NCBI GenBank assembly: GCA_038204185.1
Contig: JBBRDE010000002.1
Coordinates: 7,011 to 71,010, forward strand
Length of the DNA stretch: 64,000 nt
Reading direction: 5' to 3'
DNA from: Salmonirosea sp038204185
GTDB taxonomy: Bacteria > Bacteroidota > Bacteroidia > Cytophagales > Spirosomataceae
Notes under the pieces: model-generated
Seen by the model: the letters and a program-made list of their open reading frames with translations, nothing else
Told to the model about the DNA's origin: nothing
Database searches by the model: none
Shown: positions 26,291 to 34,151 of the stretch, in pieces
Layout: each line of letters begins with the position of its first letter
Position numbering within the stretch: the stretch's first letter is position 1
Made by a program: the position numbers and the translations under genes

Positions 26291-27489
26291 ATAACAAACT
26301 CAAACGCCGCCTCGTACTCCCGAATGACGCTGTGAATATTAATTTCTTCTTCAATGATTTTCAGGGAATTAGCTCCGAAACGTGCTACTTTTTCCGGATC
26401 GGAAAGCAATTTTAGCAGGGCTATGTTCAGGCTACCCTGATCACCATTTTCGAAATAATAGCCGTTGTACCCTTCGCGAACCAGCCGTCGCTCGGTGCCG
26501 TCGGCCTCGGTGCAAACAACTGGTTTAGCAAAGCACATGGCATCGTTGATCGACAGGCCGCCCATGCCGCCCAGCACGTACACCTCCGACGCCCGCAGGT
26601 ACCTACCCAGTGTTAGCGGATCGTACACACCGCCTATGAAATTGATACGCGCCATTACGCCCAGGGTAATAGCAAGGGCTTTTAAATTCTCTTCTTCCGG
26701 ACCAAAGCCGATCACCAACAGTTCGATGTCGGGAAAGTCTGCCTGCAGGTCTTGTACCGCCTGAATCAGCATATCCACCCGCTTCCACTTGACGAGCCGC
26801 CCCACGTGGATGAGCCGGTGGGGATTAGGGGGCAGAATCAGCGGCAAAGTCAGCGACTCACGGTAACTGGCTAGTAAAGTATCGGTATCGGGCGAATTGG
26901 CGGCGATAAAAATCTTCTCCGGGGGTACCCCATAGCTCCCCGTGATGAGCCGGGCTTCGTCGAAATAGTTGATGTGGGCATCGGCCAGGGGTAGGTACAG
27001 TCGCTTGAGGAGCGTGACCAACCCAAAGGGTAGGTACCCTCGCCAAGTACGGGTAGTAGGGCCGCCCTCGGTTTGATTTTTACCGGAAAAATAGTACGCC
27101 CGGCTTTTTCCCCAGTAGGGTACGTTGAAGGGTATATCGCGGCAAATCAGCCGGATTTTGAGTTTTTTAAATTGGAGGTAAAAAAACGGATTGAGTACAA
27201 AATGCAAAAAGTAGGGCCAGGCCGACATGACGACGATATCGGGCTTTATCTCAGCCAGGGTAGGCAGGAGGTTGTGCAGGAAAGGTTTATTATACCAGGC
27301 AGTGTACTCAGGCAGTTCCACCAGTCTGAACTGTACTCCGGCAGTACTCTCCTTTACCCCCGAACCCACTGTACTACTCCGCTGACTTGGCTTGATCAGA
27401 ATGATTTCGTGTCCGGTTTCTGAAACCATTCTGTTCAGCACCAGAGCGAAATAGTGCGGCAAAGCCGACATAATGAAACAAATGCGCAT
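26269..27489 (-). CDS. GT4-family glycosyltransferase
   Basis: A 406-residue GT-B enzyme. The N-terminal domain begins MRICFIMSALPHYFALVLNRMV; the C-terminal nucleotide-sugar-binding domain shows LIHVGRLVKWKRVDMLIQAV, ELLVIGFGPEEENLKALA, INFIGGVYDPLTLGRYLRASEVYVLGG and the E-x7-E-like segment GLSINDAMCFAKPVVCTEADG. It transfers a sugar from a nucleotide donor to the growing glycan at the inner membrane. The stop codon lies inside the octamer array, so its last six residues (NDRMIE) are encoded by the repeat. Confidence 0.85.
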   Translation of the reverse strand: MRICFIMSALPHYFALVLNRMVSETGHEIILIKPSQRSSTVGSGVKESTAGVQFRLVELPEYTAWYNKPFLHNLLPTLAEIKPDIVVMSAWPYFLHFVLNPFFYLQFKKLKIRLICRDIPFNVPYWGKSRAYYFSGKNQTEGGPTTRTWRGYLPFGLVTLLKRLYLPLADAHINYFDEARLITGSYGVPPEKIFIAANSPDTDTLLASYRESLTLPLILPPNPHRLIHVGRLVKWKRVDMLIQAVQDLQADFPDIELLVIGFGPEEENLKALAITLGVMARINFIGGVYDPLTLGRYLRASEVYVLGGMGGLSINDAMCFAKPVVCTEADGTERRLVREGYNGYYFENGDQGSLNIALLKLLSDPEKVARFGANSLKIIEEEINIHSVIREYEAAFEFVINDRMIE

Positions 27490-27504
27490 TACTCTTGGAG
27501 CGTC

Positions 27505-27536
27505 TAGCTATTAGCTGATAGCCATCGGCCTTTTAT
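27505..27536. repeat. TAGCTGATAGCCATCGGCC-type dispersed repeat
   Basis: The string AGCTATTAGCTGATAGCCAT followed by CGGCC is related to GGCTAGTAGCTGATGGCGGA at 38647 and to TTATGGCCGATGGCTGTTAG at 50328. All three are intergenic. It is likely one family of short dispersed repeats. Confidence 0.4.
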
Positions 27537-27691
27537 GGGGTTTTGTGAGAAATATTTGAGTCGCCTTCCATTGTGATGCCTTACCCAACGCCCTCAAATT
27601 ACGTTTTGCACTGTTTCGTATCCTGGAAAACTAGCATCCTGATTCCTACCTCTCAACCTTTGACCTTTTCCCCTTTGGCCGTTGACCATCT

Positions 27692-28957
27692 TCAAAGCCG
27701 GGCGTCTACCGATTCTTTGGGTAAGGTAGCTTTCAAATCGAACACTACGGATTTAGCTTCGGTAAAATGGGCAAATTTGAGATCTTTAAACTCGTCATGC
27801 GCCACGGCCAGTACCACGGCTTCGTAGGTGCCCGTTATCGCGCCCGCCAGCTCAATTCCATATTCCTCGGCCACTTCACCCGCCGAAGCCCAGGGATCGT
27901 ACACATCTACCCGCATGCCGAAATCAGTAAGCTCATTGTACACATCGACCACACGGGTATTCCGGATATCGGGACAATTTTCCTTAAAGGTAATCCCCAG
28001 AATCAATACCCGGCTACCCTCGATCCGGTGGCCCTTTTTAATAAGTAACTTCACCAACTTGTTAGCCACGAAAATTCCCATGTGGTCGTTGACCCGCCTT
28101 CCCGACAGGATCACCTGCGGGTAGTAGCCCAGCGACTCGGCCTTGTAGGCCAGGTAGTAAGGATCGACGCCAATACAGTGACCACCTACCAAACCAGGTT
28201 TGTATTTAAGGAAATTCCATTTGGTACCGGCGGCCTCAAGTACCTCGGTAGTGTCGATGCCCATGCGGTCGAAGATGAGGGCCAGCTCGTTGACGAAGGA
28301 GATATTCACATCACGCTGGGCATTTTCAATGGCTTTCGAGGCTTCCGCCACCCGGATACTGGGGGCCAGATGGGTACCTGCTTCGATGATGGAAGCATAC
28401 AATTGATCTACAAACGTCGCGATCTCGGGCGTGGAGCCGGAGGTGACTTTCCTGATTTTAGTCAGCGTGTTCACCTTATCGCCGGGATTAATCCGTTCGG
28501 GCGAATAACCGCAGTAAAAATCCACGTTGTAGGTCAGCCCGCTAATTTTTTCGAGAATGGGAACGCAGTCTTCCTCCGTGCAGCCGGGGTATACCGTCGA
28601 TTCGTAGATAACGACGTCGCCCGGCTTCAAAGCTGCTCCCACCGTGCGACTAGCGGCAAGCAGCGGCACCAAATCCGGTTTTTTGTAGGCATCGATGGGG
28701 GTAGGCACAGTCACGACGAACACGTTACAGGCCTTTAAATCCTGTGCATCGCAGGAGTACCGCAGCGATTTGGCGGCTTTCAGGCGGCTGGCTTCCATCT
28801 CCTGCGTTCGATCCAGGTGTTCGCGCAGTTCCTGGATGCGGGATTCGTTTATATCAAAACCCAGCACGGGGTACTTTTGGCTAAACTCGACCGCCAGCGG
28901 CAGGCCGACGTACCCAAGTCCGATGACGGCTATGTTCAGGGAATTATTTTCGGGCAT
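27692..28957 (-). CDS. UDP-N-acetyl-hexosamine 6-dehydrogenase (TviB/WecC type)
   Basis: A 421-residue NAD-dependent nucleotide sugar dehydrogenase. NAD-binding motif IAVIGLGYVGLPLAVEF; VTVPTPIDAYKKPDL; YESTVYPGCTEEDC; YSPERINPGDKVN; and the catalytic-cysteine motif GHCIGVDPYYLAYKAESLGY. The residues after the NAD motif and the PERINPGDK segment are closest to TviB/WbpA-like UDP-N-acetyl-hexosaminuronate-forming enzymes. With WecB next door the product could be UDP-ManNAcA, or else UDP-GlcNAcA/GalNAcA; the sequence alone does not decide. Confidence 0.88.
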   Translation of the reverse strand: MPENNSLNIAVIGLGYVGLPLAVEFSQKYPVLGFDINESRIQELREHLDRTQEMEASRLKAAKSLRYSCDAQDLKACNVFVVTVPTPIDAYKKPDLVPLLAASRTVGAALKPGDVVIYESTVYPGCTEEDCVPILEKISGLTYNVDFYCGYSPERINPGDKVNTLTKIRKVTSGSTPEIATFVDQLYASIIEAGTHLAPSIRVAEASKAIENAQRDVNISFVNELALIFDRMGIDTTEVLEAAGTKWNFLKYKPGLVGGHCIGVDPYYLAYKAESLGYYPQVILSGRRVNDHMGIFVANKLVKLLIKKGHRIEGSRVLILGITFKENCPDIRNTRVVDVYNELTDFGMRVDVYDPWASAGEVAEEYGIELAGAITGTYEAVVLAVAHDEFKDLKFAHFTEAKSVVFDLKATLPKESVDARL

Positions 28958-29093
28958 TTGAAAAAGTATTGGAATTGGGGCACAAAGCTATTCATTTTAG
29001 CCGTTTCCTGAAAATCATGACTCAACTGGCTTGGAGTCGCAGACATTTGCCCGACTCGCTGCCCGAAAGTGTAGCAGGGGCCGTATCTTTGAG

Positions 29094-29101
29094 GCGTCAC
29101 T
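29094..29101 (+). promoter_or_regulatory. -7 element upstream of the plus-strand glycan genes
   Basis: TATCTTTG matches TAnnTTTG and lies 42 bp upstream of the methyltransferase ATG at 29144; a convincing -33 box was not found. Confidence 0.4.
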
Positions 29102-29143
29102 CAGCGGCACAAGACGCTGACAGAATCCGAAATCCAGTACACC

Positions 29144-29893
29144 ATGAGTACCACCCAGCTTACTGATCGCCAATTCTGGTTCGACTATTGGGAAAGCAAA
29201 TCCGACCTGGCCTTTGAGGTAGAAGCCCAGTACCCCTTCATCCAGGATTTGGATGCCCTTATTCAGAAAAATGATATTCGTACCCTGCTCGAAATTGGGG
29301 GGTTTCCGGGCTATTTCTCGGTATGGGCAGCCCGTTACCGCCAGTTAGAAGCCACTCTGTTCGACTTCGTGATTCATCCGGGTATTTTACATGAGCTTGA
29401 AGCCGCTAACCAACTACCCATCCATACAATCAAAACAATTGAGGCCGATCTTTTTCAATTCACCCCTACCCCTACCTACGATCTGGTGGTTTCCAACGGG
29501 CTCGTCGAGCATTTCCTCGATACAGCCGATATTATACGCAAACACGCAGCCTTCGTGAGGCCAGGCGGGCAGCTTCTGATCACTCTTCCCAACTTTCGGG
29601 GCCTGAACGGCTGGTTCCAGCGCACCTTCGATCCCGACAATTATGCCAAACATAATATAGGCTGTATGGATATTGGTTTTTTGAGCAAAACGTGTGAAGC
29701 GTTGGGATTGAAAGAGGTCGATGTTCGGTATGACGGGCGGTTTATGCTCTGGCTTGAAAACATAGAAAAGCAGCCCTGGTGGGTAAGAGTCTTTCTCAAG
29801 GCCACCTGGCTACCCTTAAAAATATTCTTTAAGGTCATTCCGCTGGAAACCCGCTTTTTTTCTCCCTACCTCCTGCTGACAGCCCGGGTATGA
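29144..29893 (+). CDS. class I SAM-dependent methyltransferase
   Basis: A 249-residue methyltransferase. Motif I is TLLEIGGFPGYFSVWAARY; motif IV region is TYDLVVSNGLVEHFLDTADIIRKHAAFVRPGGQLLITLPNFRGLNGW, typical of Methyltransf_11/23 domains. The C-terminus has a hydrophobic stretch (VRVFLKATWLPLKIFFKVI) that may contact the membrane. It overlaps the next glycosyltransferase gene by four bases (ATGA), so the two are translationally coupled. It probably methylates a glycan or lipid-linked intermediate. Confidence 0.8.
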   Translation: MSTTQLTDRQFWFDYWESKSDLAFEVEAQYPFIQDLDALIQKNDIRTLLEIGGFPGYFSVWAARYRQLEATLFDFVIHPGILHELEAANQLPIHTIKTIEADLFQFTPTPTYDLVVSNGLVEHFLDTADIIRKHAAFVRPGGQLLITLPNFRGLNGWFQRTFDPDNYAKHNIGCMDIGFLSKTCEALGLKEVDVRYDGRFMLWLENIEKQPWWVRVFLKATWLPLKIFFKVIPLETRFFSPYLLLTARV

Positions 29894-31146
29894 AAGTGGT
29901 CTTTATCAACACCAACGATAATGGTGGCGGAGCGGCCATTGCCTGCCGCAGGATACAAAAAGCCCTGGCCACCTACGCTGGGGTAGAGGGAAAAATTCTG
30001 GTGCAGGATAAAAATACCCGCGACGATGCCGTGGTAAGTGTTGCCCCTCGTCGCTGGCAAAAATGGCTGGCCTGGGGCCGATTCGTGGCGGAACGCCTGT
30101 ACTTTTATCCCTACGAACGCTCGTCCGATATTCGATTTCAGTTCAATCCGGGCATTGCCGGGATCGACATCAGTACGCACCCACTAGTGCGGGAAGCGGA
30201 CGTGATTCATTTGCACTGGATTAATTTCGGGTACCTTTCCACCGATTCCCTAAAAAAAATATTCGCGCTCGGCAAGCCTGTTGTCTGGACTTTCCACGAT
30301 ATGTGGGCCTTTACCGGAGGGTGCCACCACAGCGGCACCTGCGAAAACTACCGGGAAGCCTGCGGTGGTTGTAAATTTGTGAAGCATCCCGGCCCCAACG
30401 ATATTTCTCATGGTCGTTGGCTGGCCAAAGAAGCTGCCTACGCTCCCTTTGTCCCTGTCGGCTGTAGCCAGTGGCTGGCCGGACGGGCCGCGCAGAGCAG
30501 TTTACTCCGGCATTCTCGCATCCTGTCCATTCCCAATCCAATCGACACAAGCGTCTTTAAACCCACTACCAAGGAGGAGGCTAGAAAACTCCTGGGATTG
30601 TCCCCGGACAAAGAATTCATTTTGTTCGCGGCCATGCGCGTCGACGCAGTCGGCAAGGGTTTCTCATACCTCGTCCAGGCCCTGCAATTGCTTACACAGC
30701 AGCACCTTGCCCGAATGCAAAACGTTGAGGTATTGATCTTTGGCCATTCCAGCGCGGACTTAACGGCCGCACTTCCCATCCTGACCCATAGACTTGGGCA
30801 TCTGTCCGATCCCCAACAGATCGGCCTGGCGTACAGCGCGGCTTCGGTGTTCGTGATTCCTTCGCTGGAAGAGAACCTGCCTAACACCATTATGGAAGCC
30901 CTGGCCTGCGGTACCCCCGCCGTGGGTTTCGATACAGGCGGCATTCCAGAGATGATCGACCATCGAATCAACGGGTACGTGGCTGAATACCGCTCGGCGG
31001 ATTCGCTGGCAAAAGGTATTCTATGGGTGCTTGAAGCCAATGCGCAGGGCAAGCTTTCCGCCCAGGCCCGCCAGAAAGTGCTGAATACCTACGCTGAAGA
31101 AATCGTGGCTCAGCAGTACCAAGACCTGTACCAATCCCTGCTCTGA
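29890..31146 (+). CDS. GT4-family glycosyltransferase
   Basis: A 418-residue GT-B enzyme of the group that starts MKVVFINTNDNGGGAAIACRRI and carries DVIHLHWINFGYLS and WTFHDMWAFTGGCHHSGTCENYREACGGC near the N-terminal domain (a cysteine-rich insert characteristic of a GT4 subgroup). The C-terminal domain shows FAAMRVDAVGKGFSYLVQAL, LGHLSDPQQIGLAYSAASVFVIPSLEENLPNTIMEALACGTPAVGF and the E-x7-E motif. Co-translated with the upstream methyltransferase. Role: sugar transfer during surface polysaccharide assembly; donor unknown. Confidence 0.87.
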   Translation: MKVVFINTNDNGGGAAIACRRIQKALATYAGVEGKILVQDKNTRDDAVVSVAPRRWQKWLAWGRFVAERLYFYPYERSSDIRFQFNPGIAGIDISTHPLVREADVIHLHWINFGYLSTDSLKKIFALGKPVVWTFHDMWAFTGGCHHSGTCENYREACGGCKFVKHPGPNDISHGRWLAKEAAYAPFVPVGCSQWLAGRAAQSSLLRHSRILSIPNPIDTSVFKPTTKEEARKLLGLSPDKEFILFAAMRVDAVGKGFSYLVQALQLLTQQHLARMQNVEVLIFGHSSADLTAALPILTHRLGHLSDPQQIGLAYSAASVFVIPSLEENLPNTIMEALACGTPAVGFDTGGIPEMIDHRINGYVAEYRSADSLAKGILWVLEANAQGKLSAQARQKVLNTYAEEIVAQQYQDLYQSLL

Positions 31147-31148
31147 CC

Positions 31149-31937
31149 ATGCCCTTATTAACGATCATCACCATTACCTACAATGCTGAAAGGTACCTTG
31201 AACGAACTTTCCAGAGCATCGCTACGGCAGCCCGACTCGTACCCGGCGTAGCCGACAACATGGAGTATATTCTGGTGGATGGGGCTTCTACGGATGGCAC
31301 ACTCCAAATCGCCGAACGATACAGCACTATCCTCAATCGGATCATGTCTGAACCCGACCGCGGACTGTACGACGCTATGAACAAGGGCCTGAGCCTGGCC
31401 ACCGGGGAGTATGTGTGGTTTCTGAATGCGGGCGATGAAGTACACGACGGCCAGGTACTTGCCCGGCTTTTACACGCGTTTGCAAGCCAGGCCGATGTGT
31501 ATTACAGTGACGCGCTTTTTGTCCGGGAAAATGGTGACGCCGTGGGCCTTCGTAGTGAAGTCACGCCTCATGTACTCCCTAAAAATATCCATTGGCGTGA
31601 TTTCGCGCTGGGTATGAAAATTTCTCACCAGGCATTCATTGTTCGGCTGGAAATAGCCCCAACGTACGATGCAGGTAATCTGAGCGCTGACATCGACTGG
31701 GAAATTGTATGTCTGAAACGCTCCACGAAAACCGAGTATCTACCCTTCGTGCTGTGTCGGTACCTCGTGGGCGGACTTTCTTCGCAACAGCGTCGTCGTT
31801 CACTAGTGGATCGGTTTAAGGTACTCCGCAAGCATTTCGGCCTGCTACCTACCCTGGCAAACCACCTGCGCATCAGCTGGCGGGGAGCGCGATTTGCCGC
31901 CAGGAAACCAATTGTGACGGGGTCGCCCGTGCGATGA
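31149..31937 (+). CDS. GT2-family glycosyltransferase
   Basis: A 262-residue GT-A enzyme: LTIITITYNAERYLERTFQSI, EYILVDGASTDGTLQIAERY, SEPDRGLYDAMNKGLSLATGEYVWFLNAGDE, a DxD-like region and a C-terminal basic segment. It starts two bases after the GT4 stop and forms a three-gene operon with it and the methyltransferase. Its last codons, encoding TGSPVR and the stop, fall in the GTCGCC hairpin repeat, so this end of the protein is derived from the repeat. Confidence 0.87.
   Translation: MPLLTIITITYNAERYLERTFQSIATAARLVPGVADNMEYILVDGASTDGTLQIAERYSTILNRIMSEPDRGLYDAMNKGLSLATGEYVWFLNAGDEVHDGQVLARLLHAFASQADVYYSDALFVRENGDAVGLRSEVTPHVLPKNIHWRDFALGMKISHQAFIVRLEIAPTYDAGNLSADIDWEIVCLKRSTKTEYLPFVLCRYLVGGLSSQQRRRSLVDRFKVLRKHFGLLPTLANHLRISWRGARFAARKPIVTGSPVR
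31916..31936. repeat. GTCGCC hairpin repeat, copy 2, overlapping the gene end
   Basis: GACGGGGTCGCCCGTGCGATG, the same core as the copy at 26194. It overlaps the end of the GT2 gene, supplying codons for TGSPVR and the TGA. It is followed by AGTGAATAGAAGG and a short ATTCACTCATTC inverted partner, echoing the flanks of copy 1. Confidence 0.7.
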
Positions 31938-32001
31938 GTGAATAGAAGGTTTTATTTTATTCACTCATTCTATAAATCACTCATTCCGACATTAGATACC
32001 C

Positions 32002-32529
32002 CTACCGATTCATCAGGCAACCCACCGCTTCCGTCTGTTTTTTCAGGATAGGGTACCTGCCCCGGATCGCCTCCAAAGCGTCTTTTAAGTAGTGCTCCGT
32101 GGGCTCGGGACGGTTTTTGCCCAGGGCGTAGTACCAATTGTCGATAGCGCCCCGGTACAGTACCTCACCTCCTGCTGCCGTTACCACTACCTCGGGCGTC
32201 ACGGTGGCATTCCATCGTTTGGCCAAGGCATAGTTCCGGTCTATCTCGCCGGAAAAAGGTAGCTGATAGGTCTGGTGGAAGCGTTTGATCTCACTTTTTT
32301 TTATGACGGGCGAGGCATATACTCCCCTAAAAACCACCTGATCGGAAGCATATTCCGTATGTAGCATTCGTAAGGTACGGGTATAAGATTGGCTGATAGG
32401 GCACTCGGGATCGAGGAAAACCCAAATGGTATACTGATTTTCGGGTTCTCCTATATTATGCGCTGGATTAGATTCTTCAGTAGGCCCGCTGGAGAACAAA
32501 ATTAAGAGTAAGGTGAGGAAGCTATACAA
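32002..32529 (-). CDS. redoxin/thioredoxin-like exported protein
   Basis: A 175-residue protein with a short hydrophobic N-terminus and a thioredoxin fold: WVFLDPECPISQSYTRTL places a single cysteine (C43, CPIS) where the CxxC would be, and VVFRGVYASPVIKKSEIKRF, TPEVVVTAAGGEVLYRGAIDNW and the final AVGCLMNR follow. A lone N-terminal redox Cys with VGC at the end is seen in Bacteroidota/Planctomycetota redoxins associated with cytochromes. The start appears to be TTG at 32529, as no in-frame ATG is near. Substrate unknown. Confidence 0.65.
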   Translation of the reverse strand: MYSFLTLLLILFSSGPTEESNPAHNIGEPENQYTIWVFLDPECPISQSYTRTLRMLHTEYASDQVVFRGVYASPVIKKSEIKRFHQTYQLPFSGEIDRNYALAKRWNATVTPEVVVTAAGGEVLYRGAIDNWYYALGKNRPEPTEHYLKDALEAIRGRYPILKKQTEAVGCLMNR

Positions 32530-32930
32530 AATTGATATATATATAGTTTGAAAAAACGTAACACTCGCAGTATAATATTGGGCTTAACTACAACCCACTA
32601 AAATTTTCGTTGGCAGTAGCTTGTTTAACCTTTCATAACACCATTGAGTATATCCCCACTTAAGGACGAGATTGAATTTATTTAGTTTTTAATTGAAATG
32701 TACAAATGTATCTGGACAGTGCCTTTTGAATTCAACGTTTTTTTTGGAAAATTGATTTTTTTTAGCCGGCTGGTGTAATAAAGCCTCCGACTTGCTGGTT
32801 TGGCCACGGGTTGGCAAGCAACGCGGCGAACTATCAAACCCTATACGAAAGCACTGTATTACCTGGTTCTTTTATAGTTTAATTTTCAATCATTTACAAG
32901 ATTTCAGTACCCAAAATTTAGCCCTCATTT
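32530..32930. other. AT-rich intergenic region before the SusC remnant
   Basis: No gene visible. A TACAAATGTA palindrome at 32701 could be a -7 element for the minus strand (TACATTTG). The rest is low-complexity AT-rich DNA that may have held the promoter of the now decayed SusC-like gene. Confidence 0.35.
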
Positions 32931-33520
32931 ATGAAAAAAGCAACTCTACTACTTCTATTCTGTTCCATGCTTTCCTGGTCGACAGCGCTGGCGCAGGAAA
33001 CCACCGTCACGGGCACAGTAACATCAGCCGAAGACAACTCGGTTCTGCCTGGCGTAAGTGTGCAGGTAAAAGATACCCAGCGCGGTACCTAAAGCGATGT
33101 TGCGGGTAGGTACACCATCAGTACATCACCCAATTCGGTGCTGGTATTCAGCTTTGTGGGACTGGTTCTGTAGGAAATCGCAGTCAGATCGACGTTCAAC
33201 TGGCAGCTGACAACCGCTTACTAAGCGAAGTAGTCGTAACGGGCTACGGAACTCAATCCAAGCGTAACCTCACGGGCAATATCGCTAGGGTGAGCGGTGC
33301 CGAAATCACCAATACGCCCGTAACAACCTTCGAGCAGGCCCTCCAGGGCCACGCGGCCGGGGTGCAGGTAACATCGCTCAACGGCAAGTTGGGTCAGGGA
33401 GCAGATGCCCATCCGGTGGTCGTCGTCGGTGACAGCCAGCAATGAACCGCTGTACGGTGCTGGACGGCATTCCGCTTACCAGCCGCAACCAGGGTACCAG
33501 CTCGGCGCCGCAAAATGGCT
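32931..33520 (+). pseudogene. SusC/RagA-like TonB receptor, truncated and broken remnant
   Basis: Reading from ATG 32931: signal peptide (MKKATLLLLFCSMLSWSTALAQ), then TTVTGTVTSAEDNSVLPGVSVQVKDTQRGT, the start of the SusC regulatory-like domain. TAA stops codon 54 (33090) and TAG stops codon 81 (33171); after a frameshift near 33184 the plug continues as QIDVQLAADNRLLSEVVVTGYG and LQGHAAGVQVTSLNGKLGQG, with a further shift and the plug motif LDGIPLTSRNQGTSSAPQN at about 33450-33515. Sequence beyond this belongs to a SusD-like gene, so roughly 800 codons of barrel have been deleted. Confidence 0.85.
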
Positions 33521-33521
33521 G

Positions 33522-33869
33522 AACCAATACGGTAACATCAAGATTGTGCGCCTGGCCGAGATGTACCTGACCCGCGTGGAGACCAATTTTCGCAACAAAT
33601 CCAGCATTGGCTCGGCGCCCGCTGCCGACCTGAACTTGATTCGGGCGCGAGCTGGCCTGCCGGCTATTCCCGCGGCCTCGCTGACGCTCCCCGCTATTCT
33701 GAAAGAGCGTCACCTGGAACTATCCTTCGAGGGTCAATTGATTCACGACATCAAACGTACCAAGGCGAATGTCGGGGCGCTGCCCTTCGATTCACCGAAA
33801 CTGGTATTTCCGGTTCCACGTCGGGAAATCGACGCCAACGGCAATCTGGTTCATAATGCAGGCTACTGA
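33522..33869 (+). pseudogene. SusD/RagB-like C-terminal fragment
   Basis: The frame reads NQYGNIKIVRLAEMYLTRVETNFR, DLNLIRARAGLPAIP, ILKERHLELSFEGQLIHDIKRT, and ends DANGNLVHNAGY, which is the C-terminal third of a SusD family lipoprotein. No SusD N-terminus is present; the fragment is joined directly to the SusC plug remnant. This is consistent with one internal deletion across a susC-susD pair. A strong terminator follows. Confidence 0.85.
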
Positions 33870-33910
33870 CCGTCGGGGTCCTTGTTCGTAAAGCCTGCGG
33901 GCTCATTATA

Positions 33911-33940
33911 GCACCACGTCGTCCACGTGGTGCTTTTTTT
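33911..33940 (+). terminator. strong terminator between the decayed and intact Sus loci
   Basis: GCACCACGT and ACGTGGTGC form a perfect 9-bp stem with loop CGTCC, followed by seven T residues. Confidence 0.85.
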
Positions 33941-34046
33941 GGATCAAACATTGTTGGTCATACATGGTTTATATAGTCGATTATTTCAATAAATTCCATT
34001 TTTAACCGTTAAAGTAGCCTCCCCCCTGTTAACTCTTAAAAATTCT

Positions 34047-34076
34047 TTTGTCCGCAACATAAAAGGGTCTATTTTG
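34047..34076 (+). promoter_or_regulatory. promoter of the intact SusC gene
   Basis: TTTG (34047-34050), 19 bp, then TATTTTG (34070-34076), near the TTTG-N19-TAnnTTTG consensus of Bacteroidota, 75 bp before the ATG at 34152. The -7 element is one T short of ideal. Confidence 0.45.
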
Positions 34077-34151
34077 CGTATCTATGTATGCACCTTGGAA
34101 TAGTTCCTTAAATCCACGTACCTATCGCCTACTATTTCTACATTTCTTCAA

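Noticed and set aside
32792..33109. 105-codon open frame over the start of the SusC remnant
   Set aside because: It reads the SusC N-terminal region in the wrong frame; the signal peptide and domain sequence are in the frame that starts at 32931.
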